The notes under the pieces: generated by a model | Database searches by the model: none | Seen by the model: only the letters and a program-made list of their open reading frames with translations | Told to the model about the DNA's origin: nothing | Shown: piece by piece, positions 18,863 to 27,793 of the stretch | How the letters are laid out: every line of letters starts with the position of its first letter | Numbering within the stretch: position 1 is the first letter of the stretch | DNA from: Opitutales bacterium | GTDB lineage: Bacteria > Verrucomicrobiota > Verrucomicrobiia > Opitutales > JAJFLR01 | Length of the DNA stretch: 61,044 nucleotides | Assembly: GCA_021772565.1 (NCBI GenBank) | Contig: JAJFLR010000113.1 | Span: 1 to 61,044, forward strand | Direction: 5' to 3' | Made by a program: the position numbers and the translations under genes

Positions 18863-19939
18863 TTATTTTAATTCATTTACTATGGTGTCCAATTGAGACA
18901 ATAAAGTGTCAATTGTCTCTTCAGTTTCGTCCCCCATATTTGAAATTCTGAAAGTTTTTCCCTTAATTTTACCGTAACCGCCATCGATCACACAATTGTG
19001 ACGCTCCTTTAATCTTTTAATCAACTCAGGGATATCAATCTCTCTATTATTTTTGACACAGGTTAAACTCTTCGCAGCAAATTCTTTGTCAGGGAAAAGT
19101 TCAAATCCATTTTTTTCTACCCATGTGTGAACTTTTTGGTTCAAGCATTCGTGTCTCTTGAATCGTCTCTCAAAACCCTCTGTTTCAATATCTTCAAGTT
19201 TTGATTTCAAGCCAAACATTAGTGGAATATTTGGCGTGCTGGGAGTCATACCTTTTTCATGATTGGCATCAAATTCGTGATAATCGAAATAATAGCCACG
19301 ATCACTCAACGATTCTGCTCGTTTCAATGCTTTTTTGTTTACACTTAACAAAGATAATCCTGGTGGGAGTGCCAATGCTTTTTGAGTACCAGTTAAAACC
19401 ACATCAATCCCCAAATCATCTTTTTCGATCGGCACAGCAGAATATGAACTGACCGTATCGACAATTGATATAACCTCAGGAAACTCATTGATCACTGTCA
19501 TTATCTCTTTCAACGGATTCATCACGCCGGTAGATGTCTCATTATGTACTAATGTAACTGCGTCAAATTCATTGGTCTGCAACTCCTTGCGCAATTTATC
19601 GGGATCGACAGGCTGCCCCCATTCAAATTGCAATGCCGTAGCTTCTTTCCCACAACGCTTGCTCACATTGAACCATTTGTCAGAGAAAGCACCGCACATT
19701 AAATTGAGAACCCTTTTTGAAACCACATTGCGCAATGATCCCTCCATGACGCCCCAGGCACTGCTGGTACTGATGTAGACTGGATCTGTGGTGCCAAACA
19801 ATTTTTGAATTCCCGGCTGAATAGAGTTATAGAGTGCGACAAAATCTTTGCTTCTATGACCAAAAACCGGAGTCGTCATAGCTTTGTAACTTTTATCTGA
19901 AACTTGTGTCGGTCCAGGAATAAATAATTTATAGCTCAT
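18863..19939 (-). CDS. Class V aminotransferase (alanine-glyoxylate / serine-pyruvate type)
   Basis: A 358-residue pyridoxal-phosphate enzyme of fold type I. It opens with FIPGPTQVSDKSYKAM and PVFGHRSKDF, as in alanine-glyoxylate aminotransferases. VHNETSTGVMNPL, IVDTVSSYSAVP and the Schiff-base Lys187 in VVLTGTQKALALPPGL follow. The C-terminal FRISNMGDET is also typical. Relatives transaminate glyoxylate, serine, pyruvate or phosphoserine; the substrate here cannot be fixed from sequence. In related bacteria such enzymes can supply serine or glycine. It is the first gene of an operon with topB and diverges from lpxK across a 241-base gap with no recognised element. Confidence 0.9.
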   Translation of the reverse strand: MSYKLFIPGPTQVSDKSYKAMTTPVFGHRSKDFVALYNSIQPGIQKLFGTTDPVYISTSSAWGVMEGSLRNVVSKRVLNLMCGAFSDKWFNVSKRCGKEATALQFEWGQPVDPDKLRKELQTNEFDAVTLVHNETSTGVMNPLKEIMTVINEFPEVISIVDTVSSYSAVPIEKDDLGIDVVLTGTQKALALPPGLSLLSVNKKALKRAESLSDRGYYFDYHEFDANHEKGMTPSTPNIPLMFGLKSKLEDIETEGFERRFKRHECLNQKVHTWVEKNGFELFPDKEFAAKSLTCVKNNREIDIPELIKRLKERHNCVIDGGYGKIKGKTFRISNMGDETEETIDTLLSQLDTIVNELK

Positions 19940-20180
19940 CTGTATATTATATAAGAATTCTTTTTGAACTTGATAGAATTAATCTAATCTGAAAGTGCTT
20001 AAAACGAATTGTAGTTAACGTCGTCAACACTCTTTATTAATTTATTTTATATTTGATACAGGAGCTGCCATTTATATTTCTGATTAAAATTAACCTTTTT
20101 TGATATTTTAAAACAATGATTATCAATACCTTGGTACTGTATCTTATCAATATGTATAACTACATGTATCAATTTCAAAT

Positions 20181-21422
20181 ATGATTACAGAATTTGTAGA
20201 ACGTTTAAAAAAGAAACTGGAAGACTTTGAGCAATATACCGTTGATGTCATTTATAATCGGCGTCAAGGAAATGGCGTTAAATTTTATGGTTTTATATTA
20301 ACCATTTTATCTTATATATTTAATTTTGTTGTTCAGTTTAGACTCCTACTTTACAAGAACCGTATTTTGCACAACCAACACTTGGGTTGTCTGGTTGTCG
20401 TAGTCGGAAATTTGACTGTAGGCGGAACCGGTAAAACCCCGGTCGTTGAAAAATTTGCCCGCAGTTTACACCAACAAGGCCGAACAGTCGCTATTCTTAG
20501 TCGCGGTTATAAAAGTAAGAAAGAGCCTCTTCTAAAAAAATGGTGGCGTCTCATTTCTCACGGTGAACCGACACCACCTAAAATTGTCAGCGATGGTGAA
20601 AAAGTTTTGCTCGACTCAAATCAAGCCGGTGACGAACCGTACATGCTGGCAAAAAATTTACCCGGTGTAATAGTTCTCGTCGACAAAAACCGAGTGAAGG
20701 CGGGTCTATTTGCCATAAAGAACTTTGGCGTCGATACATTAATCCTCGATGATGGATTTCAATATTTATCTCTCAAAGAAAATTTGCACCTGCTGATGGT
20801 CGATAAAAATGATCCTTTTGGAAACGGAAACTTATTACCACGCGGAATATTACGTGAACCGATAAAACATTTAAAGCGAGCATCCTACGTTTTTCTGACA
20901 AAATCAGATGGTAACAAAGATCAGGAGCTTGAAGACCTCATTCATAAACACAAACCTGATGCAGAACTTATTGAATGCACTCACCGCCCAAAATACCTCC
21001 AGGAAGTCAATGGAGATAACCGACTCGAACTCTCAGAATTAAAAGGGAAAAAAATAGGATCACTCAGTGGTATCGCTACTCCTGAAAGTTTTGAGAATTT
21101 TTTATCCAACCTTGGAGCGGAGATTAAATATAATCAACGTTACCTTGATCACCACCGTTATACAAACAGTGAGTTGAAACAGTTTTTTGAAAAAGCTGAA
21201 GAGGCAAAAGTCGAAATGGTCGTAACGACTGAAAAAGACGCCGTAAGAATTGAATCAGATTTTAAACCCAACATTCCTCTGTATTACATGCGAGTAGAAG
21301 TTGAAATTATAAAAGGCTTTGATGATTTTCAGGAAGCTGTTGCGCGTATCTGTTTTCCAAAACAGAAAATGCGGGCAACCCGTTTACCATTTGATAAAAA
21401 ATCTCTGTCTAATGTGAGTTGA
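20181..21422 (+). CDS. lpxK: Tetraacyldisaccharide 4'-kinase
   Basis: LpxK phosphorylates the 4' position of the lipid A disaccharide at the inner membrane, showing that the organism makes a lipid A-type outer leaflet. An N-terminal hydrophobic segment (about 34-53) provides membrane contact. The Walker A motif is unusual in the way expected of Lpx[15 protein letters not shown] with Lys85. SRGYKSK and GDEPYML follow, and the catalytic-region [14 protein letters not shown] is clear. [18 protein letters not shown] confirms the family. At 413 residues it is about 80 longer than the E. coli enzyme; the extra length is shared between the N-terminus and insertions, including the segment after the SRGYKSK motif. 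Confidence 0.95.
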   Translation: MITEFVERLKKKLEDFEQYTVDVIYNRRQGNGVKFYGFILTILSYIFNFVVQFRLLLYKNRILHNQHLGCLVVVVGNLTVGGTGKTPVVEKFARSLHQQGRTVAILSRGYKSKKEPLLKKWWRLISHGEPTPPKIVSDGEKVLLDSNQAGDEPYMLAKNLPGVIVLVDKNRVKAGLFAIKNFGVDTLILDDGFQYLSLKENLHLLMVDKNDPFGNGNLLPRGILREPIKHLKRASYVFLTKSDGNKDQELEDLIHKHKPDAELIECTHRPKYLQEVNGDNRLELSELKGKKIGSLSGIATPESFENFLSNLGAEIKYNQRYLDHHRYTNSELKQFFEKAEEAKVEMVVTTEKDAVRIESDFKPNIPLYYMRVEVEIIKGFDDFQEAVARICFPKQKMRATRLPFDKKSLSNVS

Positions 21423-21571
21423 TGTTTTTTGGCCGTAGCGTTAGATTATATCAGCATCAGGTTAGTCGCGGTGTTATTCATTGCTAAAAGTGATAGCATA
21501 AAAACCTTGCAGGGTGTTTATAAAATTATGCTAGATTAACCCCAATAATTTTACTAATAGTCTAGTATAAG

Positions 21572-21898
21572 ATGTCTATATTTAAGAAAATATTTGGAAT
21601 TAAGGAAGAGGACCATCAATCGATAGATGCTTCGTATGAAAAGATTAGTCCTAAAAGTTGTCAGGGAAAATATTATGTAAATTGCCAATGTCTTGAAAAT
21701 GGCATTTGTTATGAGACTGCTCCTGAGTTATTTAAAAAAGATGAAGAAGAAGGCGTCTCTTACGTAGCCAAACAACCTGTGAGTGAAGATGAGTTAAAAT
21801 TAATGGCCAAATGTATCGAGGGATGTCCCGTAAATGCAATTAAGGATGATGGTGAAGTAATCGATTGGCATGAATTTAAGAAGAAGAAAGAGATTTAA
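21572..21898 (+). CDS. Small single-cluster ferredoxin with an altered cluster motif
   Basis: The 108-residue protein matches small ferredoxins with a single cluster: KYYVNCQCLENGICYETAPELF, in two parts, then VSYVAKQP and AKCIEGCPVNAI near the C-terminal end. In close relatives the first motif reads CxxCxxC. Here the middle position is Asn43 (Cys40, Asn43, Cys46), with extra Cys at 38 and 81 and the final ligand at Cys85. Loss of the second Cys often goes with a [3Fe-4S] cluster, but the extra Cys could rescue a [4Fe-4S] one. The first 30 residues are a charged extension. The electron partner is unknown. It sits just upstream of the toxin-antitoxin pair. Confidence 0.85.
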   Translation: MSIFKKIFGIKEEDHQSIDASYEKISPKSCQGKYYVNCQCLENGICYETAPELFKKDEEEGVSYVAKQPVSEDELKLMAKCIEGCPVNAIKDDGEVIDWHEFKKKKEI

Positions 21899-21924
21899 AT
21901 ATTTAAATTGACTGACACCAAAAA

Positions 21925-21941
21925 AGCACCAAAATGGTGCT
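21925..21941 (+). promoter_or_regulatory. Palindrome at the antitoxin start, possible operator
   Basis: AGCACC (21925-21930) and GGTGCT (21936-21941) form a perfect inverted repeat around AAAAT, ending two bases before the ATG at 21944. Ribbon-helix-helix antitoxins usually bind such palindromes to repress their own operon, so this is a candidate operator. It could also be an RNA hairpin masking the start. Confidence 0.5.
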
Positions 21942-21943
21942 AT

Positions 21944-22180
21944 ATGAATATTACACTTAAAAACATACCTAATTCACTACACGCAATTCTCAAAGACAAA
22001 GCTGTTGAGCATGGGAGAAGTTTAAGCAAAGAAATTATTTCTACACTTGAATCATCCGTGCTGCCAAAAAAAATACAGAACGAAGATTTTCTTGATCAGG
22101 TCAGAAAGAACAGAAGGAAATTAAAATTACGACAGACCATTAGTAAAATTGAATCTGCCATTCAAGATGGGAGATCATGA
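21944..22180 (+). CDS. Ribbon-helix-helix antitoxin (FitA/VapB-like)
   Basis: From the ATG at 21944 this gives 78 residues. The N-terminal MNITLKNIPNSLHAILKDKA and HGRSLSKEIISTLES form an Arc/MetJ ribbon-helix-helix of the FitA kind, which binds operator DNA as a dimer of dimers. The C-terminal tail (about 50-78), rich in Lys/Arg, probably wraps the toxin. The reading frame runs 12 codons further upstream to a TTG at 21908, but that would include the palindrome, and the ATG matches the usual antitoxin beginning. Its stop overlaps the toxin start by four bases (ATGA), the standard coupling of VapBC operons. Confidence 0.85.
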   Translation: MNITLKNIPNSLHAILKDKAVEHGRSLSKEIISTLESSVLPKKIQNEDFLDQVRKNRRKLKLRQTISKIESAIQDGRS

Positions 22181-22563
22181 CTGTCGTTGATACAAATATT
22201 ATTGCCTACTTATTTATTCCTGGTGATTGTAGTGCAGCTGTTGAGCGTCTGTATAAAAAAGATTCAAACTGGGTAGCACCTGGTTTGTGGAAGGATGAAT
22301 TTATTAATATTCTTTGTACCTATGAGCGAGCGGGTGAGTTATCATTTACTGAATGTTTGGAGTTAATCGAAAATGCAGAAGCATTGATGTTTGAAAAAAG
22401 TTTTCAGATAGCTTCGCACAGAGTTTTAGCAGTAGCACATCGCACACAATGTTCAGGCTATGACAGCCAATTTATTTCACTATCTGAAGATTTGGGCGTT
22501 AAACTATTTACCTATGATAAAAAAATTCTTGATGTATATCCTGAGTCATTAAAGCCAGTTTAA
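22177..22563 (+). CDS. PIN-domain ribonuclease toxin (VapC family)
   Basis: The 128-residue protein has the acidic active site of PIN-domain RNases: Asp5 in VVDTNIIAYLF, Glu41 in WKDEFIN, Asp96 in SGYDSQFISL and Asp114 in FTYDKKIL. VapC toxins cut specific RNAs (often initiator tRNA or the 23S sarcin-ricin loop) with Mg or Mn when the antitoxin is degraded. The domain is full length with all four acidic positions present, so it is probably active. It is coupled to the antitoxin by an ATGA overlap. The following 258 bases up to the Na/Pi transporter hold only a small unconvincing reverse reading frame. Confidence 0.9.
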   Translation: MTVVDTNIIAYLFIPGDCSAAVERLYKKDSNWVAPGLWKDEFINILCTYERAGELSFTECLELIENAEALMFEKSFQIASHRVLAVAHRTQCSGYDSQFISLSEDLGVKLFTYDKKILDVYPESLKPV

Positions 22564-22821
22564 TGAATTTAATATATTCTCAATGATCGATTCGAAATAC
22601 ATTAACATTGGTAAGTAGGCAGTTATAATTTTTGTATGTAATTATCAGTCTTTCATATAGGCGATCAAACCAATCTTCAAGATAAGCATTATTACTTTGA
22701 CTATTCAGAATATAATATATTTTACTCGGCTTAATACTGAAATAATACCTGTATTTTAAAGCCATTTTAATTGAATTTTTCGCAATAATCTTTATATTTT
22801 TTTAAAGAAAAATACTAAACT

Positions 22822-24501
22822 ATGGATTCTGATTTAATCCTGAAAATGGTTTTCAACATTGTTGGCGGCTTGGGTATTTTTTTACTCGGCATGAAGTATA
22901 TGTCCGAAGGCCTACAGACAGTTTCCGGGCCAGCTTTACGTAAACTTATTAGTGCGGTTACCAATAATAAATTTTTAGCTATTACTGTTGGTACTGTTGT
23001 AACGTGTATAGTCCAATCTAGTTCTGTTACAACTGTGATGGTAGTCGGATTTGTAAATAGTGGGATCATGACTTTGAGTCAATCTATCGGTGTAATCATT
23101 GGTGCTAATGTTGGTACAACAATTACAGGATGGATATTAGTTTTAAAAATTGGCAAGTACGGCCTGCCAATTCTAGGAGTTGCATCCTTTCTATTTCTCT
23201 TTTCTAAAAAAGAGAAAATTCGATACACGGCACTTTCAATCATGGGTATTGGCATGATTTTCTTTGGCTTGGAGATTATGAAAAACGGTGTAAGTTTCAT
23301 TAAAGAAATTCCCGAGTTTAATGAATTATTTCACAGTATTGACGGTACTACTTATACTGGGGTTATGTGGGCAGCATTTATTGGAACGATAGCGACGGTT
23401 ATTGTCCAATCGTCTTCGGCTACTTTGGGAATAACTATTGCATTGGCTTCAAAAGGCGTGATCACGTTTGATGCAGCGGCAGCATTGGTTTTAGGGCTAA
23501 ATATTGGAACAACAATAACTGCATATCTAGCTTCTCTAGGAACCGGCAGTAATGCAAAAAGAGCAGCGTACTTTCATGTGCTATTCAATATAATAGGCAC
23601 TTTGTGGCTTTTCCCGGTATTCTTTATCTACGTGAAATTTGCTCTGGGTCTTGGTGGCTGGGTATCTGGACTACTTCACGTAGAATATGGTGTGGTAGCT
23701 AAAATTGCCAGTGTGCACACTTTATTCAATATTTGTAATACGGTAATATTTTTTCCATTCATTCAAATAATGACGAGTTTTCTCATTAAAGTTGTTCCTG
23801 AAAAATCTTCGAAAAAAACCAGTGACAGAAAATATCTCACACATCTGGATTTTCATATGTTTGATTCTTCGTTTGCTGCATTGGAACAATCAAAATTTGA
23901 AATCGGCAAAATGGATGAAAAAGTGAGTCTTATGTTTTCAAATTTGAAAACTTTTATTGATAAACCAGATAGTTCAGAAGATGTAGTAAAAGAAATTTTT
24001 GACCAAGAAGATATTCTGGATCATGTGCAAATAGAGATCACAACATTTTTGACTGATATTTTGGGTGAAGCTATTGCGCATGATATAGTGACTGAAGCTC
24101 AAGTTCAATTGAGAATGGCTGACGAATATGAATCTGTAAGTGATGAAATTACAGCGATATTAAAACTCCATTTACGACTAAAAGAATTTGAGATAAAATT
24201 TTCTGATGAACAGGTAAATGAGCTATTGGAAATCCATGATAATGTTGTGAATTTTTATAATTTTATACACACTAAATTTTCTAAATCTCACTCCAGGTTT
24301 ATGGATAAAGCAAATGATCAAAGCCAACTGATAACAAAACAAATTCGCGAGCTTCGCAGTAAACATTGGGCTAGACTTTCAGGTAATAAAGTAGATCCAA
24401 TGATTAGCACTACATACATGGATATTGCAAATGCCTACAGAAGATCTAATGAGCATCTGATTAACGTAGCAGAAGCACTCTGTGGTTTTAAAAGGCTATA
24501 A
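22822..24501 (+). CDS. Na+/phosphate cotransporter family protein with PhoU-like tail
   Basis: The 559-residue inner-membrane protein has the two inverted repeats of the Na/Pi (NptA/YjbB) family. Each has its QSSS motif: TCIVQSSSVTTVMVVGF near residues 54-70 and TVIVQSSSATLGITIAL near 193-209. About eight to ten membrane segments are visible up to residue 330. The remaining 220 residues are soluble and helical, like PhoU, with a regular acidic pattern; in this family the PhoU-like domain is thought to tune transport. The likely substrate is inorganic phosphate, imported or exported with sodium. Its stop codon overlaps the stop region of the converging glycosyltransferase gene by six bases. 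Confidence 0.92.
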   Translation: MDSDLILKMVFNIVGGLGIFLLGMKYMSEGLQTVSGPALRKLISAVTNNKFLAITVGTVVTCIVQSSSVTTVMVVGFVNSGIMTLSQSIGVIIGANVGTTITGWILVLKIGKYGLPILGVASFLFLFSKKEKIRYTALSIMGIGMIFFGLEIMKNGVSFIKEIPEFNELFHSIDGTTYTGVMWAAFIGTIATVIVQSSSATLGITIALASKGVITFDAAAALVLGLNIGTTITAYLASLGTGSNAKRAAYFHVLFNIIGTLWLFPVFFIYVKFALGLGGWVSGLLHVEYGVVAKIASVHTLFNICNTVIFFPFIQIMTSFLIKVVPEKSSKKTSDRKYLTHLDFHMFDSSFAALEQSKFEIGKMDEKVSLMFSNLKTFIDKPDSSEDVVKEIFDQEDILDHVQIEITTFLTDILGEAIAHDIVTEAQVQLRMADEYESVSDEITAILKLHLRLKEFEIKFSDEQVNELLEIHDNVVNFYNFIHTKFSKSHSRFMDKANDQSQLITKQIRELRSKHWARLSGNKVDPMISTTYMDIANAYRRSNEHLINVAEALCGFKRL

Positions 24502-25599
24502 AGATACTCTATAGAGACTTTCTTCCAGGCTTTTACGGTATTGCTCAATCGAGAATTTTTCTTTGAATTTCTGATTGCCTTTTATGCCAAATTCAAAGCG
24601 AAGATCTTTACTTTTTATCAGTTTACTTATTTTTTCTGAATAAGAATTAGAGTCCTTTACCGGAACTAAAAACCCATTGATATTATCCTCGATTAAGTCC
24701 GGGATACCGCGCCAGTTTGTTGCGACTACCGGAAGAGAATGACTCATTGCCTCAATAACTGCCAGGGGTAAATTTTCCTGTTCATAAAATGTTGGAAAAC
24801 AAAAGATATCTGCATTTGTGTATTGCTGTTCTTTTTTCTCACCTACCTGGAGTCCATGCAGTGTAATGTTATTTATTAAATTAAATTCAGTAATCTTGTT
24901 TATTACAATTTGTTTGAAATTTTCGTCATGAAATTCACCGACAAAATTAAAATGAAAATCAATTTTTTCTTGCAGCAAATTTTTGCATAAATCTAAAAGA
25001 ACCAATATTCCCTTAGACTCTCTAAGGCTGCCAACGTATAATATTTGAATATCTTTACAACTGAAAGTTTGCCGAGATGTATTAGTGTTTACTAAAACCC
25101 CGTTATGAATAATACTTGTTTTCTTGCATTGCAGGAAATCTAAATCAATGTCTGAGTGACTTGTTACGAGGATTCCCATATCGGGTTTTTGATAAGCAAT
25201 TTTATATAATTTTTTTAACGATGAAGAAAGGTTTGTATAATATTTTGTTAGACCTCCGGAATGAAAATGAAAAATGGTTGTTTTAAATAATGGTCTAATC
25301 GCAATAAGAAGGAGAATATCTCTTATGATTGGAACCAAATTACCACCAGCTGGCGGATAATAAAGATTTTTTATATTATAACGAAATTTTAGATAGTATG
25401 CTTTAAGAATAATAGCGAAAAGCTTGAAGATTTTTTTTATTTTAAACTTTCCGACGCTATCGATATCAGTTGAGAAATCCATTTTTAAATGAAAAATTTG
25501 CAAGGTCTCAAAATTACCATCTATGAAGTTTTTAATTGCTACTGCTTGTCCGTGATAGGGTGGTGGAGTCTGGCCTAATACTAATAATTTTTTTTTCAT
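24496..25599 (-). CDS. Glycosyltransferase family 4 protein
   Basis: The 367-residue enzyme has the two Rossmann domains of GT-B transferases. The N-terminal donor/acceptor loop is LGQTPPPYHGQAVAI. HNGVLVNT and ILYVGSLRESKG mark the start of the nucleotide-sugar domain. PTFYEQENLPLAVIEAMSHS carries the GT4 E-x7-E pattern, followed by PVVATNWRGIPDLI. It retains the anomeric configuration and probably adds a sugar to a surface polysaccharide. No signal or membrane segment is needed, although a hydrophobic stretch near 95-110 may touch the membrane. It lies 18 bases after the epimerase-like gene, so they probably share a transcript. The sugar and acceptor are unknown. Confidence 0.9.
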   Translation of the reverse strand: MKKKLLVLGQTPPPYHGQAVAIKNFIDGNFETLQIFHLKMDFSTDIDSVGKFKIKKIFKLFAIILKAYYLKFRYNIKNLYYPPAGGNLVPIIRDILLLIAIRPLFKTTIFHFHSGGLTKYYTNLSSSLKKLYKIAYQKPDMGILVTSHSDIDLDFLQCKKTSIIHNGVLVNTNTSRQTFSCKDIQILYVGSLRESKGILVLLDLCKNLLQEKIDFHFNFVGEFHDENFKQIVINKITEFNLINNITLHGLQVGEKKEQQYTNADIFCFPTFYEQENLPLAVIEAMSHSLPVVATNWRGIPDLIEDNINGFLVPVKDSNSYSEKISKLIKSKDLRFEFGIKGNQKFKEKFSIEQYRKSLEESLYRVSL

Positions 25600-25617
25600 T
25601 AACAGTAATAGAGAAGA

Positions 25618-26523
25618 TTAATTCAAAATTGAATTATAACCTTCCATGAAATTTTTATAAGCAGGTTGCCAATTTATCATTTTTTGAATTTTATCACTAC
25701 TTATAATTCGATTTTTAGGATTTGATTTAGATTTGTTAATTCGGTGAGTAACGGATTCTAGATTATTTTCGAAATTAAATTTTGGTGACTCACATCCAAC
25801 CTTTTCTGCTAACCAGTTAATCACATATTTTTTAGTAAATGGATTGTTGTCTGATAAATTAAATACTTCGTCCGATACAGATATGTTTGAATTTATTAAG
25901 CTCCATATTGCTGAGCAGATATCATCTCTATGAATCAAATTTAGAAAATGTTCACAGGATCCTTCAAATTCATTTTTGCCCTGCTTTAATTGATCTAACA
26001 GATAATGTCGATTGGGACCATAAATACCAGATAGTCTTAGTATATATAATGTGTTTAAATATTTTTTATCTAAATTTGATAGAATTTTTTCTGATTCCAG
26101 TATGATTTCCCCTGTACCAATAGCGTAATTAGTTGGAGAGTTTTCTGTGATTATTTCACCCTCATTTTGCGGATAAACAGAGGTGCTACTTGTGTAAATA
26201 CATTTGTCAATATGGCCATTACTTATCCATTCAGCAATTGAATTTTGGCCATCAATATATGACTTTTTATATCCCTGAATCGTATTGGTTGCAGAACTTA
26301 CACAGTTAATTACTATATTGCATTGTTGATTGATTTGTGAATGCCAAATAGTAGATCCAAGTTCTGCTTGGACTGGAGTTTGCACTCCTATTACTTTTAA
26401 TTGTGCAAGTGCTTTTTTGTTTCGCGTTAAAGCGGTAACTAAAAAATTGTTCTCCACAGCTTTTCTAGCTATTGCTGAACCCAGATAACCACAACCAAAG
26501 ATGACTAACGATTTTTTTTTCAC
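25618..26523 (-). CDS. NAD(P)-dependent epimerase/dehydratase (extended SDR)
   Basis: The 301-residue protein starts with a Rossmann dinucleotide site, SLVIFGCGYLGSAIARKA, GxxGxxG at about 9-15, and continues with CIYTSSTSVYP and RLSGIYGPNRHYLLDQL, the pattern of extended short-chain dehydrogenases. The usual catalytic Tyr-x3-Lys is not obvious: the expected region reads NYAIGTGEIILESEK, where the Lys is displaced. The enzyme may therefore be atypical, similar to YeeZ-type proteins. The start codon is GTG at 26523. It is followed closely by the GT4 gene, which suggests a joint role in sugar-nucleotide or glycan metabolism. Confidence 0.82.
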   Translation of the reverse strand: MKKKSLVIFGCGYLGSAIARKAVENNFLVTALTRNKKALAQLKVIGVQTPVQAELGSTIWHSQINQQCNIVINCVSSATNTIQGYKKSYIDGQNSIAEWISNGHIDKCIYTSSTSVYPQNEGEIITENSPTNYAIGTGEIILESEKILSNLDKKYLNTLYILRLSGIYGPNRHYLLDQLKQGKNEFEGSCEHFLNLIHRDDICSAIWSLINSNISVSDEVFNLSDNNPFTKKYVINWLAEKVGCESPKFNFENNLESVTHRINKSKSNPKNRIISSDKIQKMINWQPAYKNFMEGYNSILN

Positions 26524-26647
26524 TTTAGCTGATTGTTTCTATATTTACTGAATATTATCATAAAATTGTTGATTATCAGTATTAATGATACTTTAACAAG
26601 TATACTAAGCCTTATTGGAATAAAATTAACTATAATTGTAATATACT

Positions 26648-27793
26648 ATGAAATTAGAAAGTTTTTATTATAATAATGAATCTGGATGGTCTGTTGAAAA
26701 ATTTCCTGAAATTGATTCTGAAAAATCCGTCGTAATAATTTTTGGTGCATCAAGTTATATAGATTCCAAAGAACCTATTGATAATCTTTGTCAAGCGTAT
26801 CCGTTATCTAAAATAATAGGATGTTCAACTGCTGGTGAAATTTTTAATACCGAAATCTTTGATGAAAGTTTATCCGTTGCAGTTTTAAAATTTGAGAAAA
26901 CTGAATTACAGACTGCCTATTGTGAAGTGATTGAATCAACTGAATCATTTGCTGCCGGAGAATCGATTGCCAATAGTTTAAATAAAGATGGGCTCAAGGG
27001 AATACTGGTTTTATCTGATGGGCAAAGTGTAAATGGCACAGAGCTGATTCGGGGTCTTAACTCTAAAATACCAAACTCAGTTGTAGTTACAGGTGGTTTA
27101 GCCGGTGATGGCACAAATTTTAAACGCACTTGGGTTATTAAAGGTGGTGAACCTATATGTAATTTTGTGTCTGCTCTTGGTTTCTATGGCGACAGTGTCA
27201 AACTGGGTCATGGATCCAAAGGAGGTTGGGATATTTTTGGTCCAGAACGAAAAGTAACGAAGTCTAAAAATAATGTTTTGTTTGAATTGGATGGAAAACC
27301 AGCTTTGCAACTTTATAAAACCTATCTGGGTGATCGAGTATCTGAATTACCTGCTTCGGCTTTACTATTTCCACTAGCATTGAGAAAAGATTCAGATGAT
27401 AACAAGAGTATCGTTCGAACCGTCTTGAATATTGATGAAGAAAATCAATCTATGATTTTTGCCGGTGATATACCTGAAGGACACCTGGTTCAATTAATGC
27501 GGGCTAATTTTGATCGTTTGATTGATGGAGCTGCTGAGGCTGCACTCATGACTAAGTGCGAATCAAGCACAAATTCTGATTCAGTTTTATCAATTGCAAT
27601 CAGTTGTGTTGGTAGACGTTTAGTACTGGGTGAAAGAACCGAAGAGGAATTGGAATCTACTTTAGATACACTTCCTGAAAATACCAAGCAAATAGGATTT
27701 TACTCTTATGGCGAGATATCTCCTTACGCTACCGGTCATTGTGATTTACACAATCAAACCATGACATTAACTACTGTAAGTGAAGATGAGTGA
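26648..27793 (+). CDS. FIST-domain sensor protein
   Basis: The 381-residue protein consists of FIST N (about 20-215) and FIST C (about 215-360) domains, a predicted small-ligand sensor found with bacterial signalling proteins. Typical segments are IIGCSTAGEIF, GILVLSDGQSVNGTELIRGL, VVVTGGLAGDGTNF and, in the C part, ALLFPLALRK and GFYSYGEISPY, plus SIAISCVGRRLVLGERTEEE. There is no signal peptide or membrane segment, so it works in the cytoplasm. Amino acids have been proposed as ligands for the family, but that is not proven. Its end overlaps the start of the hybrid histidine kinase, so it is most likely the kinase's input subunit. Confidence 0.93.
   Translation: MKLESFYYNNESGWSVEKFPEIDSEKSVVIIFGASSYIDSKEPIDNLCQAYPLSKIIGCSTAGEIFNTEIFDESLSVAVLKFEKTELQTAYCEVIESTESFAAGESIANSLNKDGLKGILVLSDGQSVNGTELIRGLNSKIPNSVVVTGGLAGDGTNFKRTWVIKGGEPICNFVSALGFYGDSVKLGHGSKGGWDIFGPERKVTKSKNNVLFELDGKPALQLYKTYLGDRVSELPASALLFPLALRKDSDDNKSIVRTVLNIDEENQSMIFAGDIPEGHLVQLMRANFDRLIDGAAEAALMTKCESSTNSDSVLSIAISCVGRRLVLGERTEEELESTLDTLPENTKQIGFYSYGEISPYATGHCDLHNQTMTLTTVSEDE

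Noticed and set aside
22580-22765. Reverse-strand frame of 61 codons between the toxin and the Na/Pi transporter
   Set aside because: It is rich in Tyr, Asn and Ile as expected from AT-rich random sequence, shows no family motif, and has no clear start signal or operon partner.
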